This document shows positions 15,881-23,842 of a stretch of 24,586 nucleotides of DNA, one piece after another. Both the position numbers and the translations under genes were made by a program. Every line of letters starts with the position of its first letter. Within the stretch, counting starts at the first letter, position 1. The notes below the pieces were generated by a model. The model ran no database searches, was not told the DNA's origin, and saw only the letters and a program-made list of their open reading frames with translations. Source of the stretch: an uncultured Litorilinea sp. (GTDB lineage Bacteria > Chloroflexota > Anaerolineae > Caldilineales > Caldilineaceae); contig CAKZVN010000255.1 in the NCBI GenBank assembly GCA_937922105.1, positions 1 through 24,586 of the forward strand, read 5' to 3'.

Positions 15881-16030
15881 AGCGGTGTTGCGCCGACAAG
15901 TACGGCGATCACCGCTTGACCACTACAGGAGTACAACAAGGTTGGCAACCACCAGGTCACCGGAGGGTGCACGCGGATCGCCCTGTTGACCGCGGGGGTG
16001 CACCGCCGGCAAGGTTGCAGCCACCTGGCG
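15881..16030 (-). ncRNA. Candidate structured 5' leader RNA of the BMP importer operon
   Basis: On the minus strand, element A (16030 to 15950) is a nested hairpin. The stem 16023-16030/15950-15957 has 8 bp with one wobble. Inside it are 16006-16009/15960-15963 (4 bp), 15999-16004/15966-15971 (6 bp), a one-sided bulge of four bases and 15990-15994/15972-15976 (5 bp), closed by a 13-base loop. Six bases of the internal loop (16013-16018) are complementary to six bases just 3' of the structure (15945-15950), allowing a pseudoknot or a switch. Element B (15916 to 15881) has a 7-bp and a 5-bp stem around a 7-base loop. About 70 unpaired bases then lead to the start codon. No known riboswitch class was recognised. 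A regulatory RNA is an inference from base pairing only. Confidence 0.42.
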
Positions 16031-16050
16031 CCCCGGGCAGCCTGCTCTTA

Positions 16051-16059
16051 AGTATACCA
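16051..16059 (-). promoter_or_regulatory. Extended -10 promoter motif for the BMP importer operon
   Basis: The minus strand reads TGGTATACT, an extended -10 (TG-N-TATACT, one mismatch to TATAAT). No good -35 hexamer lies 16-18 bases upstream, as is common for extended -10 promoters. Transcription would start near 16044, giving a leader of about 236 bases that includes the structured element. The surrounding ACTTAAG stretch is AT-rich against a GC-rich background. Confidence 0.4.
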
Positions 16060-16147
16060 TCCGAGAAGTTGTTGCCCTACTTGGCGCAACGGATCGGCCA
16101 AGTGTTGGCGTTGCCCTGTCCCAACGGACGCGGGCGGCAGAAAATGT

Positions 16148-16182
16148 GCGTAGGCGAGGACAGGATATGTCCCCGCCTACGC
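16148..16182 (-). terminator. Intrinsic terminator of the FAS1 gene
   Basis: GCGTAGGCGAGGAC (16148-16161) pairs with GTCCCCGCCTACGC (16169-16182) over 14 positions with a single wobble or mismatch and a 7-base loop. On the minus strand the stem is followed by ACATTTTCT, a short T-run. It starts 41 bases after the FAS1 stop codon, so it fits a rho-independent terminator insulating the BMP operon from the FAS1 gene. Confidence 0.75.
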
Positions 16183-16223
16183 GACGGCGACCAGGGATGA
16201 TCGCCGTATCGGGTCGCGACAAA

Positions 16224-17453
<1,230 letters not shown>

Positions 17454-17770
17454 TGCTCGCTCCTACTTGGGTGTTGGAATTAGGTGATGACGACGGTTGA
17501 TACAGAAGTTGATACAAAAAGTTGGGACGAAAGGCAATCCGCAAAAATACTGGGACGGCTGTGTACTGCGGCGGACCGGGAGGTCCAGCATGTGCAGATG
17601 AGGTCGGTAACTCCCCCGGCACACCGGCGTAGCGTACCCGACGGCAGCGGTTGAGTTCTGTAAGTCGCGACTACATTGGCGCGCAAGATCGGCAGATTGC
17701 CGCCTGGTATCACTTATTTTTCAGTATAGCACAACACACGATCGCGCCGCAGTGTGGTGCAAAAACGTCC
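17454..17770. other. 317-bp non-coding region upstream of the FAS1 gene
   Basis: No gene is supported. Two promoter candidates point at the FAS1 gene on the minus strand. One is an extended -10 TGCTATACT at 17723-17731, which would give a leader of about 260 bases. The other is TTGCCT (17532-17537) and TATCAA (17509-17514) with a 17-base spacer, giving a leader of about 50 bases. The 9-mer GTTGATACA is repeated at 17496-17504 and 17508-17516 (12-base period) over the second candidate and could be an operator. A small GGACC/GGTCC hairpin lies at 17573-17586. Confidence 0.45.
17723..17731 (-). promoter_or_regulatory. Extended -10 promoter motif upstream of the FAS1 gene
   Basis: The minus strand reads TGCTATACT, the same TG-N-TATACT form as the motif before the BMP operon. 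It lies about 40 bases after the stop of the DUF2723 gene and is followed by an A-rich stretch. No convincing -35 is seen. Confidence 0.35.
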
Positions 17771-19801
17771 CTACTCCGTCGCAACGTCCAACGGCAGAAT
17801 GACAGGCGGGGCGAGCGGGGCCAAGTCTGTGGGCCGGTACATACCTAACAGGAGACGGGTCTGCGCAGGGACTGCGCCTTCCGCGACGAGCGTATGGCGC
17901 ACGCGCAAGTGCTCGCCCACCTTCCACAACGAGGTAGGGTAATAGACGCCGCCGGCAGGGTGGTCGTGCTGGGCGAGTTTGGCGTCGTCGCCGGCAAGCC
18001 ATTGCGCGGTGGCGGTGTAGTCCCCGTCCACGGGGCGTAACACCTCCCAGTGCGCCGTGACTTCCAGGCGGGAACCGACGCGGACAATGTCCACCCCCAG
18101 CAGGCGCAGCGGACCGAACTCCGCATCCAGGCTATGGCTGGGCGGGGCAAGCGCCGCCGGTCCGGTGACGCGCACCAACGGTGCGGTCGCCGGTTCCAGG
18201 GTAAAGCGGACATCCAGCCCCGGCATGGGCTTGATGAGATAGACGGGGCCGCCCCGCGCCGCCAGCGCGGTCTCCACCGTTGCGCCCAGATCGCGAAAGC
18301 GGGCGTCCGGGGCAATGAGCGGGAAGAGGGCGGTCAAGCCTATACCGCGCCCTTCCACGGCTTGCAGGTAGAAAAGCGGCACCATCTCGTCGCGGTCGTT
18401 GCTGATGAGGATTGCCCCCGGTGGCGGTTCGGCGGCAAGGATGGCTTCCCAGCGGGTGCGCGCGCCGCGACTCTCGCTTTGGTCAATGGCAGCGGCGGTG
18501 GCAGGCGCGTCGCGCAATACAAGGAGGATCAGCGCGCCCGCCGCCACCCAGCCGACGACGCTTGCCGCACGGCCCGGCGCAGGCGGCGCAGCCGTCGTCT
18601 TGGACCATACGCCGGAGATCAGGCCGGTTAGCCCGCAAGCCGCCCAGATGGCTCCGGTCAAGTAAAGGGGAATGTAGTAGACCAGGATGTCGCCGATGTT
18701 GTAAAAGAGGTTGAAGCCCTGTTGCAGCAGCGCGTAGAGCAGTGTAGCGACCAAGAGCGCGCGACGTCCCGTCGCCGCCAGCCAGACCAACCCCAGCGCC
18801 ATCATCACCAGCCCCACCCAGCCGAAGTGGTAATGCCACAGCCAGGCGGCTTGGCCCACTTGTTGCCATGCATCGCCCGGCTCGCGAAAGCCCACGCTGA
18901 TGGAGCGCCCGCTGATAAACGCCGTGAAGGCATCCCAGCCCTCCCCATAGAGTTGTAAAACGCTGTCGCCCAGCGGTTGGTGATACCAGGGAGAGGCGTC
19001 CGGCCCGCTGCGCAGCGGGATGTACAGATAGAGCAACAAGGGCAAGGCTGCCGCTACGAGTGCCGCCGCCCAGGCTCGGGGGGGGATGCGCTGTGCGCGG
19101 TCACGCGCCAAAACCCAATAGAGCGCCAGCGCGGGCAGCAACAGAAGCGTCATGGCGTGGTGGGTTAGCGCCAGCCCCGCCAACGTCGCAGTCCCCAGCA
19201 AGCGTCTGCCGCTCGGTTGCGCGGCGAATCGGTGCACCGCCAGCCAGAGCAACACCATGAAGACCACATGCAGCGCGTAGACCTCGGCGATGAGCGCCTG
19301 GGACCAAAAGGTGAGGTTGACCGCCAAGAGCAGCGCGCCGTAAACCGCAACGCCTGCGGCGCGCTCGCCCAAGACGGGGCGCGTCCAGCGCAGCAGCAGC
19401 AGACCGAACAGCCCTACGCCGGCGCTTGCCGCCAGCGCACTGAAGGCATTGAGCGCGGCAGCCGGGTTGACGCCGACCACCGCCAGCGCGTGTTGCCACG
19501 CCCAGCCCAAGAGCAGATAGAGCGGGTAGCCGGTGGCATGGGCGAGGCCCAGCCGCCACGCGGCAAACTGGAACTCACCGGGGTCGCCGGGCAACAGATC
19601 CGGCGCAAGGGTACGCAGATAGAGCGCCAGGCTGATTGCGACGGGGAGCAGGAGCAGACCGCCGCCGCTTGCCCGCCCGGCATCCGCAGCGGAAGAGGTC
19701 ATCACAGCAGGCGCGTCTTGGCTGTGTTGTTCACGGTTTGCGTTGACCTGTGTCATCATAAGACTGATATGGTAACATTCCAGTTTGTTTCGGAATCTCA
19801 T
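17771..19801 (-). CDS. DUF2723 / GT-C-type membrane glycosyltransferase-like protein
   Basis: The product of up to 676 residues has about ten or more membrane segments between residues 48 and 430. The first predicted outer loop reads PDLLPGDPGEFQFAAWRLGLAHATGYPLY (about 67-95), the signature of the DUF2723 family, where the Asp and Glu (Asp73, Glu76) correspond to the acidic catalytic site of GT-C enzymes such as protein O-mannosyltransferases. A soluble C-terminal part (about 440-676) ends in a beta-rich domain (RLEVTAHWEVLRPVDGDYTATAQW and GGVYYPTSLWKVGEHLRVRH). It likely uses a polyprenyl-phosphate sugar, and the divergent neighbour makes such a donor. ATG at 19801 has only a weak ribosome-binding site. 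The first 14 residues come from an AT-rich stretch, so Met15 or Met16 (about 19759 or 19756) is a serious alternative. Acceptor unknown. Confidence 0.87.
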   Translation of the reverse strand: MRFRNKLECYHISLMMTQVNANREQHSQDAPAVMTSSAADAGRASGGGLLLLPVAISLALYLRTLAPDLLPGDPGEFQFAAWRLGLAHATGYPLYLLLGWAWQHALAVVGVNPAAALNAFSALAASAGVGLFGLLLLRWTRPVLGERAAGVAVYGALLLAVNLTFWSQALIAEVYALHVVFMVLLWLAVHRFAAQPSGRRLLGTATLAGLALTHHAMTLLLLPALALYWVLARDRAQRIPPRAWAAALVAAALPLLLYLYIPLRSGPDASPWYHQPLGDSVLQLYGEGWDAFTAFISGRSISVGFREPGDAWQQVGQAAWLWHYHFGWVGLVMMALGLVWLAATGRRALLVATLLYALLQQGFNLFYNIGDILVYYIPLYLTGAIWAACGLTGLISGVWSKTTAAPPAPGRAASVVGWVAAGALILLVLRDAPATAAAIDQSESRGARTRWEAILAAEPPPGAILISNDRDEMVPLFYLQAVEGRGIGLTALFPLIAPDARFRDLGATVETALAARGGPVYLIKPMPGLDVRFTLEPATAPLVRVTGPAALAPPSHSLDAEFGPLRLLGVDIVRVGSRLEVTAHWEVLRPVDGDYTATAQWLAGDDAKLAQHDHPAGGVYYPTSLWKVGEHLRVRHTLVAEGAVPAQTRLLLGMYRPTDLAPLAPPVILPLDVATE

Positions 19802-19822
19802 GTGCGCCGCCTGGACCGTTTT

Positions 19823-19853
19823 CCCGTGCGGAAGCTACGCGCTTCCGGGCGGG
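19823..19853. other. Long hairpin in the divergent intergenic region
   Basis: CCCG-TG-CGGAAGC (19823-19835) pairs with GCTTCCG-GG-CGGG (19841-19853) around a 5-base loop: 7 perfect pairs, a 2x2 internal loop and 4 more pairs. It lies 22 bases before the DUF2723 start and 102 bases before the start of the mannosyltransferase gene, in the 153-bp divergent gap. It could be a regulatory site acting on both genes, or a small palindromic repeat. No T-run is present. Confidence 0.45.
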
Positions 19854-19954
19854 TGACAGGAGACGGTGCGTACCATGAGTCGGAGTTTGCCCTGCGCGGG
19901 GGCGGAGGACGCCCGGCGCGCGCAGAGCCAAGTGGAAAGTAGCGTCGCGCAACC

Positions 19955-20740
19955 ATGCAACGACCGTGGTCCGGCACAGTCCTGATGATTGTGCCGACCT
20001 ACAACGAACGTGACAACCTGCCTGAATTGGTGCGCCGGCTGCGCGATTTGCCTGGTGATGTCCATGTCCTGGTGGTGGACGATAACTCGCCCGACGGCAC
20101 CGGCGCGCTCGCCGATGCATTGGCGGCACAAGACCGCGGGGTCGCCGTGATTCATCGCGCGGGCAAGCTCGGCCTGGGCACGGCCTATCGCGCCGGCTTT
20201 GCCTACGGGTTGGCGCGCTCCTATCGCTACTTGTGCACCATGGACGCGGATTTCAGCCACAACCCCGCCGACTTGCCCCGGCTGCTGGACTTGGCTGCGT
20301 CCGGGGTAGACCTGGTGGTGGGCAGCCGCTATGTGCCGGGCGGCAGCGTCGTCGGTTGGCCCGCGGGCCGTAAGTTCATCAGTTTCGTCGCTAACCGCCT
20401 AGCCCATCTCTTTTTGGGTCTCAGCACACGCGATTGCACCGCGGGCTTCCGCTGCTATCGCCGCGAAGTATTGGAGACGATCCCCCTGGCGACCATCTTC
20501 AGCGGCGGCTACAGCTTTCTGATGGAGATGGCCTTCTTGGTGGAAGAAGCCGGCTTCCGCATCGGCGAAGTGCCCATCACCTTTGTCAACCGCACCCAGG
20601 GCGACAGCAAGATCAGCAAGCTGGAGATCGTCAAGGCCGTCTACACGCTCTTGCGCCTGCGCACACGTTCCTTGCCCTGGGACCGTATGGTCAGTTGGGT
20701 GCGGCGCAGGAGAAGCGGCGCACTGGGCGAACGCGAGTAG
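19955..20740 (+). CDS. Polyprenol-phosphate mannose synthase (Dpm1-type GT2)
   Basis: The 261-residue enzyme is predicted to transfer mannose from GDP-mannose to polyprenyl phosphate on the cytoplasmic face, giving the lipid donor for GT-C enzymes. The fold is GT2/GT-A: VPTYNERDNL (13-22), LVVDDNSPDGTG (39-50), GLGTAYRAGFAYG (73-85), the metal-binding DAD in CTMDADFSHNP (Asp97, Asp99) and GSRYVPGG (123-130). The acceptor helix region reads FVNRTQGDSKIS (210-221), where QGDSK-type residues are diagnostic of the Dpm1 branch. It ends without the C-terminal membrane domain found in some bacterial homologues, so it is the short, soluble form. ATG at 19955 lacks a clear ribosome-binding site. It is the only plus-strand gene among its neighbours, divergent from the DUF2723 gene and convergent, 6 bases apart, with the ILEI-domain gene. 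Glucose instead of mannose as donor cannot be excluded. Confidence 0.92.
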   Translation: MQRPWSGTVLMIVPTYNERDNLPELVRRLRDLPGDVHVLVVDDNSPDGTGALADALAAQDRGVAVIHRAGKLGLGTAYRAGFAYGLARSYRYLCTMDADFSHNPADLPRLLDLAASGVDLVVGSRYVPGGSVVGWPAGRKFISFVANRLAHLFLGLSTRDCTAGFRCYRREVLETIPLATIFSGGYSFLMEMAFLVEEAGFRIGEVPITFVNRTQGDSKISKLEIVKAVYTLLRLRTRSLPWDRMVSWVRRRRSGALGERE

Positions 20741-20746
20741 CCCTTC

Positions 20747-23590
20747 TCAGCGCATCGGCCCGACGCGTACCCAATCGACCGCCGCAGCCAGGGTGCGCCG
20801 ATCGCGGTTGAGACTGACCGCCAAGAACGCGTCCTCCTCACCGATCGCCTGGGCTGCGCTCCCTGGAGGCGCGCCTTGCACCCCAACGACGGCAAAATAA
20901 CGTCCCTGTAGTTCCTCCAAGCTCAGATCGGCGCCGATCCCCCGCAGCGCCTGCAGCGCCTCGCCGGTAAGGTGTTCCCACGCCGAGCCGTAACTCGCTA
21001 CCAGCACGATCTCCCCCGCGGGAATTTCCGCCAGATAGCGGGCTAGCGCGGCGCTCTCGAAAACATTGGCTGCGGTGTCGAAGCCGGCGCGGTCCAGGAT
21101 TGCGCCGCTGCGCGGATGCAACCGCGTCACATTCACCCCGCGCCGGCCCGCCGAAGCATCGCGCTGCGCGCCCGTTTCGTCGAAGAGCGCAATATAGCCG
21201 CCGCCGTCAAAGGCCTTGAGTTCCGCGTCCACCGGCAACTGGATGCCGGTCGCGCCGATGCTGCGGTCGCCGCCGATGACTTGGCGCGGGCTGGCTCGGT
21301 AGTTCCAGACCAACTCCAGCCGGTTGAGGCTATCTGCCAGCAGCGTGCCGGGAATCTGCCAGCGCACCTCATGCCAGGACGCGGGCAGGAGTTGCGCGGG
21401 TTGCTGCGCGCCGTTGACGCGCAAGGTCACTGTCTGCTCCGGCGCGCCGGGATAGGCAAAAGGATGCGCGTGGAGAACGACCTCATAGGTCGCGCTCGGG
21501 TCCACGTTGCGCAACGGAATAAAGAGACGGCTTACCGCGCCGGTAGCCCAGATGGCAGAAAGGCCGTAGGGCGCGTCGGTCTCGGCGTCGTCCCACCCCT
21601 CCCCGCGATAGGGGAAGGTGCCCGGCTCACCCAGGTCGAGGCTGAAGTCGTCGCGCCCGGGGGGCAGGACCACGCGATAGGCTTCGATGCCGTCGCCCGT
21701 CCAGAACGGCTGCTCCTCCAGCGGGAGCACGGCTTTGGCATATGCCCACGCCGCCTGCCAGGTGTCGGCATAGGGATAGCGTTGTGGGATGGGCGGCATG
21801 AGCAAGACATAGCCGGTGTTGTAGAGATAAAGCAAGTCGCCGGCTTGTGCGCGCGCCATGGCATCGCGTGCCGGGTCTACGCTGCGCCCGAACTGGATGT
21901 CCTCCAGCGTCTGGAATAGCTCGATGCGGCGAAAATAGTCCATCTTGAAGTCCGGCGCGCGGCTGATGTTGCCCCCCAGCATGGGCTTGCCGTGGACGGT
22001 CTGATAATACTGGAGCAGGGTCTTTTCCGGGCCGAAGACGCCGAAGCTGTTGCGCCAGCCGAGGGGTAGGTGCATGACGCTGACCGGGGCCGGGTCCGCG
22101 GCAATCTGGGTATAGACCGCGGGCACGCGCACATCGGAGAGCGGCGCGGGCAGGGCCAAATGTTCGAAGACGATGGCGGCACAGAGCAACCCGGCAAGCC
22201 ACGTCTGCGGCTGCGCGGCAAGCGCCCTCACGCGACGCTGTTGCAACAGCCATGCCAGCGCATAGCCCACCAGCACCGCCACCGCCAGCATGAGCAGCAC
22301 GCTGTTGCGGTTGGGCGCGCGATTGGCCTTGATGATGGGGATGTAGTGCAACAATGCATAGGGTAGGGGGAAAGTCGCCTCCACGCCGTCCAGGTCGAAG
22401 CGATAGCGCCCGTTGATCTGGAGAAACGGGCCGAGGGCAAAGAGACCAAAGATCAGTGCAGTCCAGCCCCAGATGCGGACGCGACGACGGAAGCGCACCA
22501 CCGCAACCAGAGCCAGCGCCGCGGTCACCCAGCCCACAAAGACCGTGTTGACATCGCGGAAGCCGGTGACGCCCTGTTCCAGCGCGCGCAGTTGCACCCG
22601 ACGCAGTTCCGCCACCACATCACCGCCCCACAGCGGATGGAGCACGGTGGGCGTGAAGAAGCCCAGCAAGTCCACGCTCAGGGGGATAGCCTCCCCCCAG
22701 CCTTTGAGCGAGAAGTCGTCGGTGAGAAATTGCAGCAGGATGGGAATCAGCACAGGCGACCAGAGCGCGGTGGCGGTCAGCGTCGCTAGGCCGGGCAGCG
22801 CGACCAGCGCCGCCCACCCCGGCTGCGGCGCGCCGGTGGCGCGGTCTCGGCGCGCCTGCGCGACCAGCGCCGCCACCAACACAATGAGCGTGAACATGGT
22901 GAGGAAGAGCGCGGTGATCATCTCCGCCAGCCCATTGAGGGCCATGAAAACGCCTGCCCACAGCGCCGCGCCGCGTCGCCTTCGCATCTCCAGCCCAGGG
23001 TCCAAACTGCGCAACAACGCCAGTGCATAGAGGGGAATCCATTGGGTGGTGGACATGTCGTAGTGACCGAGCATGTTGTAAATCGCCCGGTTGGATGCGA
23101 AGGCATAGACCAGCCCCGCGCCGAAGGCCGCGAGCATAGCCGCGCCGGGCGCCAACCGCGGCCCGCCCAACTCGGCCCACGGTCGCGCCAAGAGATAGCG
23201 CACCAGCAGGAAAGTCCCATAGCCGCTCAGGAATGTGCCGAGCAGAATGGTGACATTGCTGCCGAAGGGTAAGTTGACCGCCAGCATGGGCGCAAAGGCT
23301 AGCAGCGCGTGGAAGAAGTTGTAGGTGTAGAGGATGAGATCAATGCCCAGGGGATACCAGATCAGGTCGCTGTGGAGCGGGCTGGTAAAAGTGTCCACCA
23401 ACGCATGTTTGAGTTTCCAGGTATTCCACAAGAAGGTGGCTTCGTCAAAGGCCCACTGGGGCACGCCGGGCACGTGGGTGGTCATCTGTACGATCAACGG
23501 CCAACTCAGCGCCACGGTCAACAGGGCATAGAGACCCAGCACAACCAGGTGGCGACGAAGGTGGGGCGGTGTACGCGAGGGCGCTGTCAT
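20747..23590 (-). CDS. GT-C/YfhO-like membrane protein with C-terminal ILEI (FAM3/POMGnT1-stem-like) domain
   Basis: The product is 947 residues from the ATG at 23590, which has AGGA 9 bases upstream; an ATG at 23614 is in frame but lacks such a site. A first membrane segment is followed by an outer loop with WAFDEATFLWNTWKLKHALVD (Asp49, Glu50), the acidic pair expected of GT-C transferases. Some ten or more membrane segments run to about 490. A soluble region (about 500-780) has beta-sandwich strands (TYEVVLHAHPF, TVTLRVNGAQQP, RLELVWNYRASP). Residues about 785-930 look like an ILEI domain: GGYIALFDETG, RRGVNVTRLHPRSGAILDR, GFDT, ARYLAEIPAGEIVLVASYGSA, TGEALQALRGIGAD and GRYFAVVGVQG follow the order seen in FAM3C and the POMGnT1 stem. 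It probably transfers or handles a polyprenyl-linked sugar outside the membrane. Domain identity is from pattern recognition only. Confidence 0.86.
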   Translation of the reverse strand: MTAPSRTPPHLRRHLVVLGLYALLTVALSWPLIVQMTTHVPGVPQWAFDEATFLWNTWKLKHALVDTFTSPLHSDLIWYPLGIDLILYTYNFFHALLAFAPMLAVNLPFGSNVTILLGTFLSGYGTFLLVRYLLARPWAELGGPRLAPGAAMLAAFGAGLVYAFASNRAIYNMLGHYDMSTTQWIPLYALALLRSLDPGLEMRRRRGAALWAGVFMALNGLAEMITALFLTMFTLIVLVAALVAQARRDRATGAPQPGWAALVALPGLATLTATALWSPVLIPILLQFLTDDFSLKGWGEAIPLSVDLLGFFTPTVLHPLWGGDVVAELRRVQLRALEQGVTGFRDVNTVFVGWVTAALALVAVVRFRRRVRIWGWTALIFGLFALGPFLQINGRYRFDLDGVEATFPLPYALLHYIPIIKANRAPNRNSVLLMLAVAVLVGYALAWLLQQRRVRALAAQPQTWLAGLLCAAIVFEHLALPAPLSDVRVPAVYTQIAADPAPVSVMHLPLGWRNSFGVFGPEKTLLQYYQTVHGKPMLGGNISRAPDFKMDYFRRIELFQTLEDIQFGRSVDPARDAMARAQAGDLLYLYNTGYVLLMPPIPQRYPYADTWQAAWAYAKAVLPLEEQPFWTGDGIEAYRVVLPPGRDDFSLDLGEPGTFPYRGEGWDDAETDAPYGLSAIWATGAVSRLFIPLRNVDPSATYEVVLHAHPFAYPGAPEQTVTLRVNGAQQPAQLLPASWHEVRWQIPGTLLADSLNRLELVWNYRASPRQVIGGDRSIGATGIQLPVDAELKAFDGGGYIALFDETGAQRDASAGRRGVNVTRLHPRSGAILDRAGFDTAANVFESAALARYLAEIPAGEIVLVASYGSAWEHLTGEALQALRGIGADLSLEELQGRYFAVVGVQGAPPGSAAQAIGEEDAFLAVSLNRDRRTLAAAVDWVRVGPMR

Positions 23591-23719
23591 CGGCAAAATT
23601 CCTTTATTTCGCATGGCGCGGCCGGTCGGCGGCGCGGCCCCAGTGTACCACAGCCCGCGCGCCGTGCCCGATTACGCGCAGGCCCGGGGGCACATCCCAC
23701 ATTCTTGGGCGGCGCAACA

Positions 23720-23760
23720 CCCCCTCCGAACCTTCCCCAACTGAGGAGGGCCGGGATGGG
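23720..23760. repeat. Small palindromic intergenic sequence
   Basis: In the 252-bp divergent gap before mtaB, CCTTCC (23731-23736) and GGAGGG (23745-23750) form a 6-bp stem (one wobble) around CCAACTGA, flanked by C-rich and G-rich arms (23720-23722 and 23758-23760). Its composition resembles the CCCTC..GAGGG palindromic repeats spread through many GC-rich genomes. Only one copy is visible here. Confidence 0.3.
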
Positions 23761-23825
23761 TTCAACTGCACCAAAAGCGTGGGACGCCCCAGGCCCGGCG
23801 GGCTTCCCACGGTGGCGCTCGGCTG

Positions 23826-23834
23826 TGGTATCAT
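23826..23834 (+). promoter_or_regulatory. mtaB: Extended -10 promoter motif of mtaB, possibly giving a leaderless mRNA
   Basis: TGGTATCAT is an extended -10 (TG-N-TATCAT, one mismatch to TATAAT) ending 8 bases before the mtaB ATG. Transcription would start at about 23841-23842, almost on the start codon. No ribosome-binding site lies before the ATG, which agrees with a leaderless transcript. A -35 element is not evident. Confidence 0.4.
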
Positions 23835-23842
23835 GCCCAACC

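Larger units (their letters stand above)
15809..16223. other. 415-bp non-coding region between the FAS1 and BMP-lipoprotein genes
   Basis: No convincing gene lies here; open frames of 94 and 99 codons are low-complexity shadows. The region holds, from right to left (minus-strand sense), the terminator hairpin of the FAS1 gene, an extended -10 promoter motif and a long structured leader leading to the lipoprotein gene. An 11-bp inverted repeat, TACGGCGATCA at 15901-15911 and its complement at 16198-16208, brackets most of it. Confidence 0.7.

Noticed and set aside
15916..16222. Two open frames of 94 (plus) and 99 (minus) codons in the intergenic region
   Set aside because: Their predicted peptides are Pro/Arg/Gly-rich without any recognisable motif, and they overlap each other, the terminator hairpin and the candidate leader. 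They lack convincing ribosome-binding sites.
17496..17516. Repeated GTTGATACA 9-mer as a CRISPR or iteron array
   Set aside because: Only two copies occur, 12 bases apart. It may be an operator at most and is reported under the FAS1 upstream region.
22798..22875. Direct repeat GCGCGACCAGCGCCGCC-like, 60 bp apart, within the ILEI-domain protein gene
   Set aside because: It encodes Ala/Leu/Val-rich membrane-helix sequence with biased codons, so chance or codon bias explains it.
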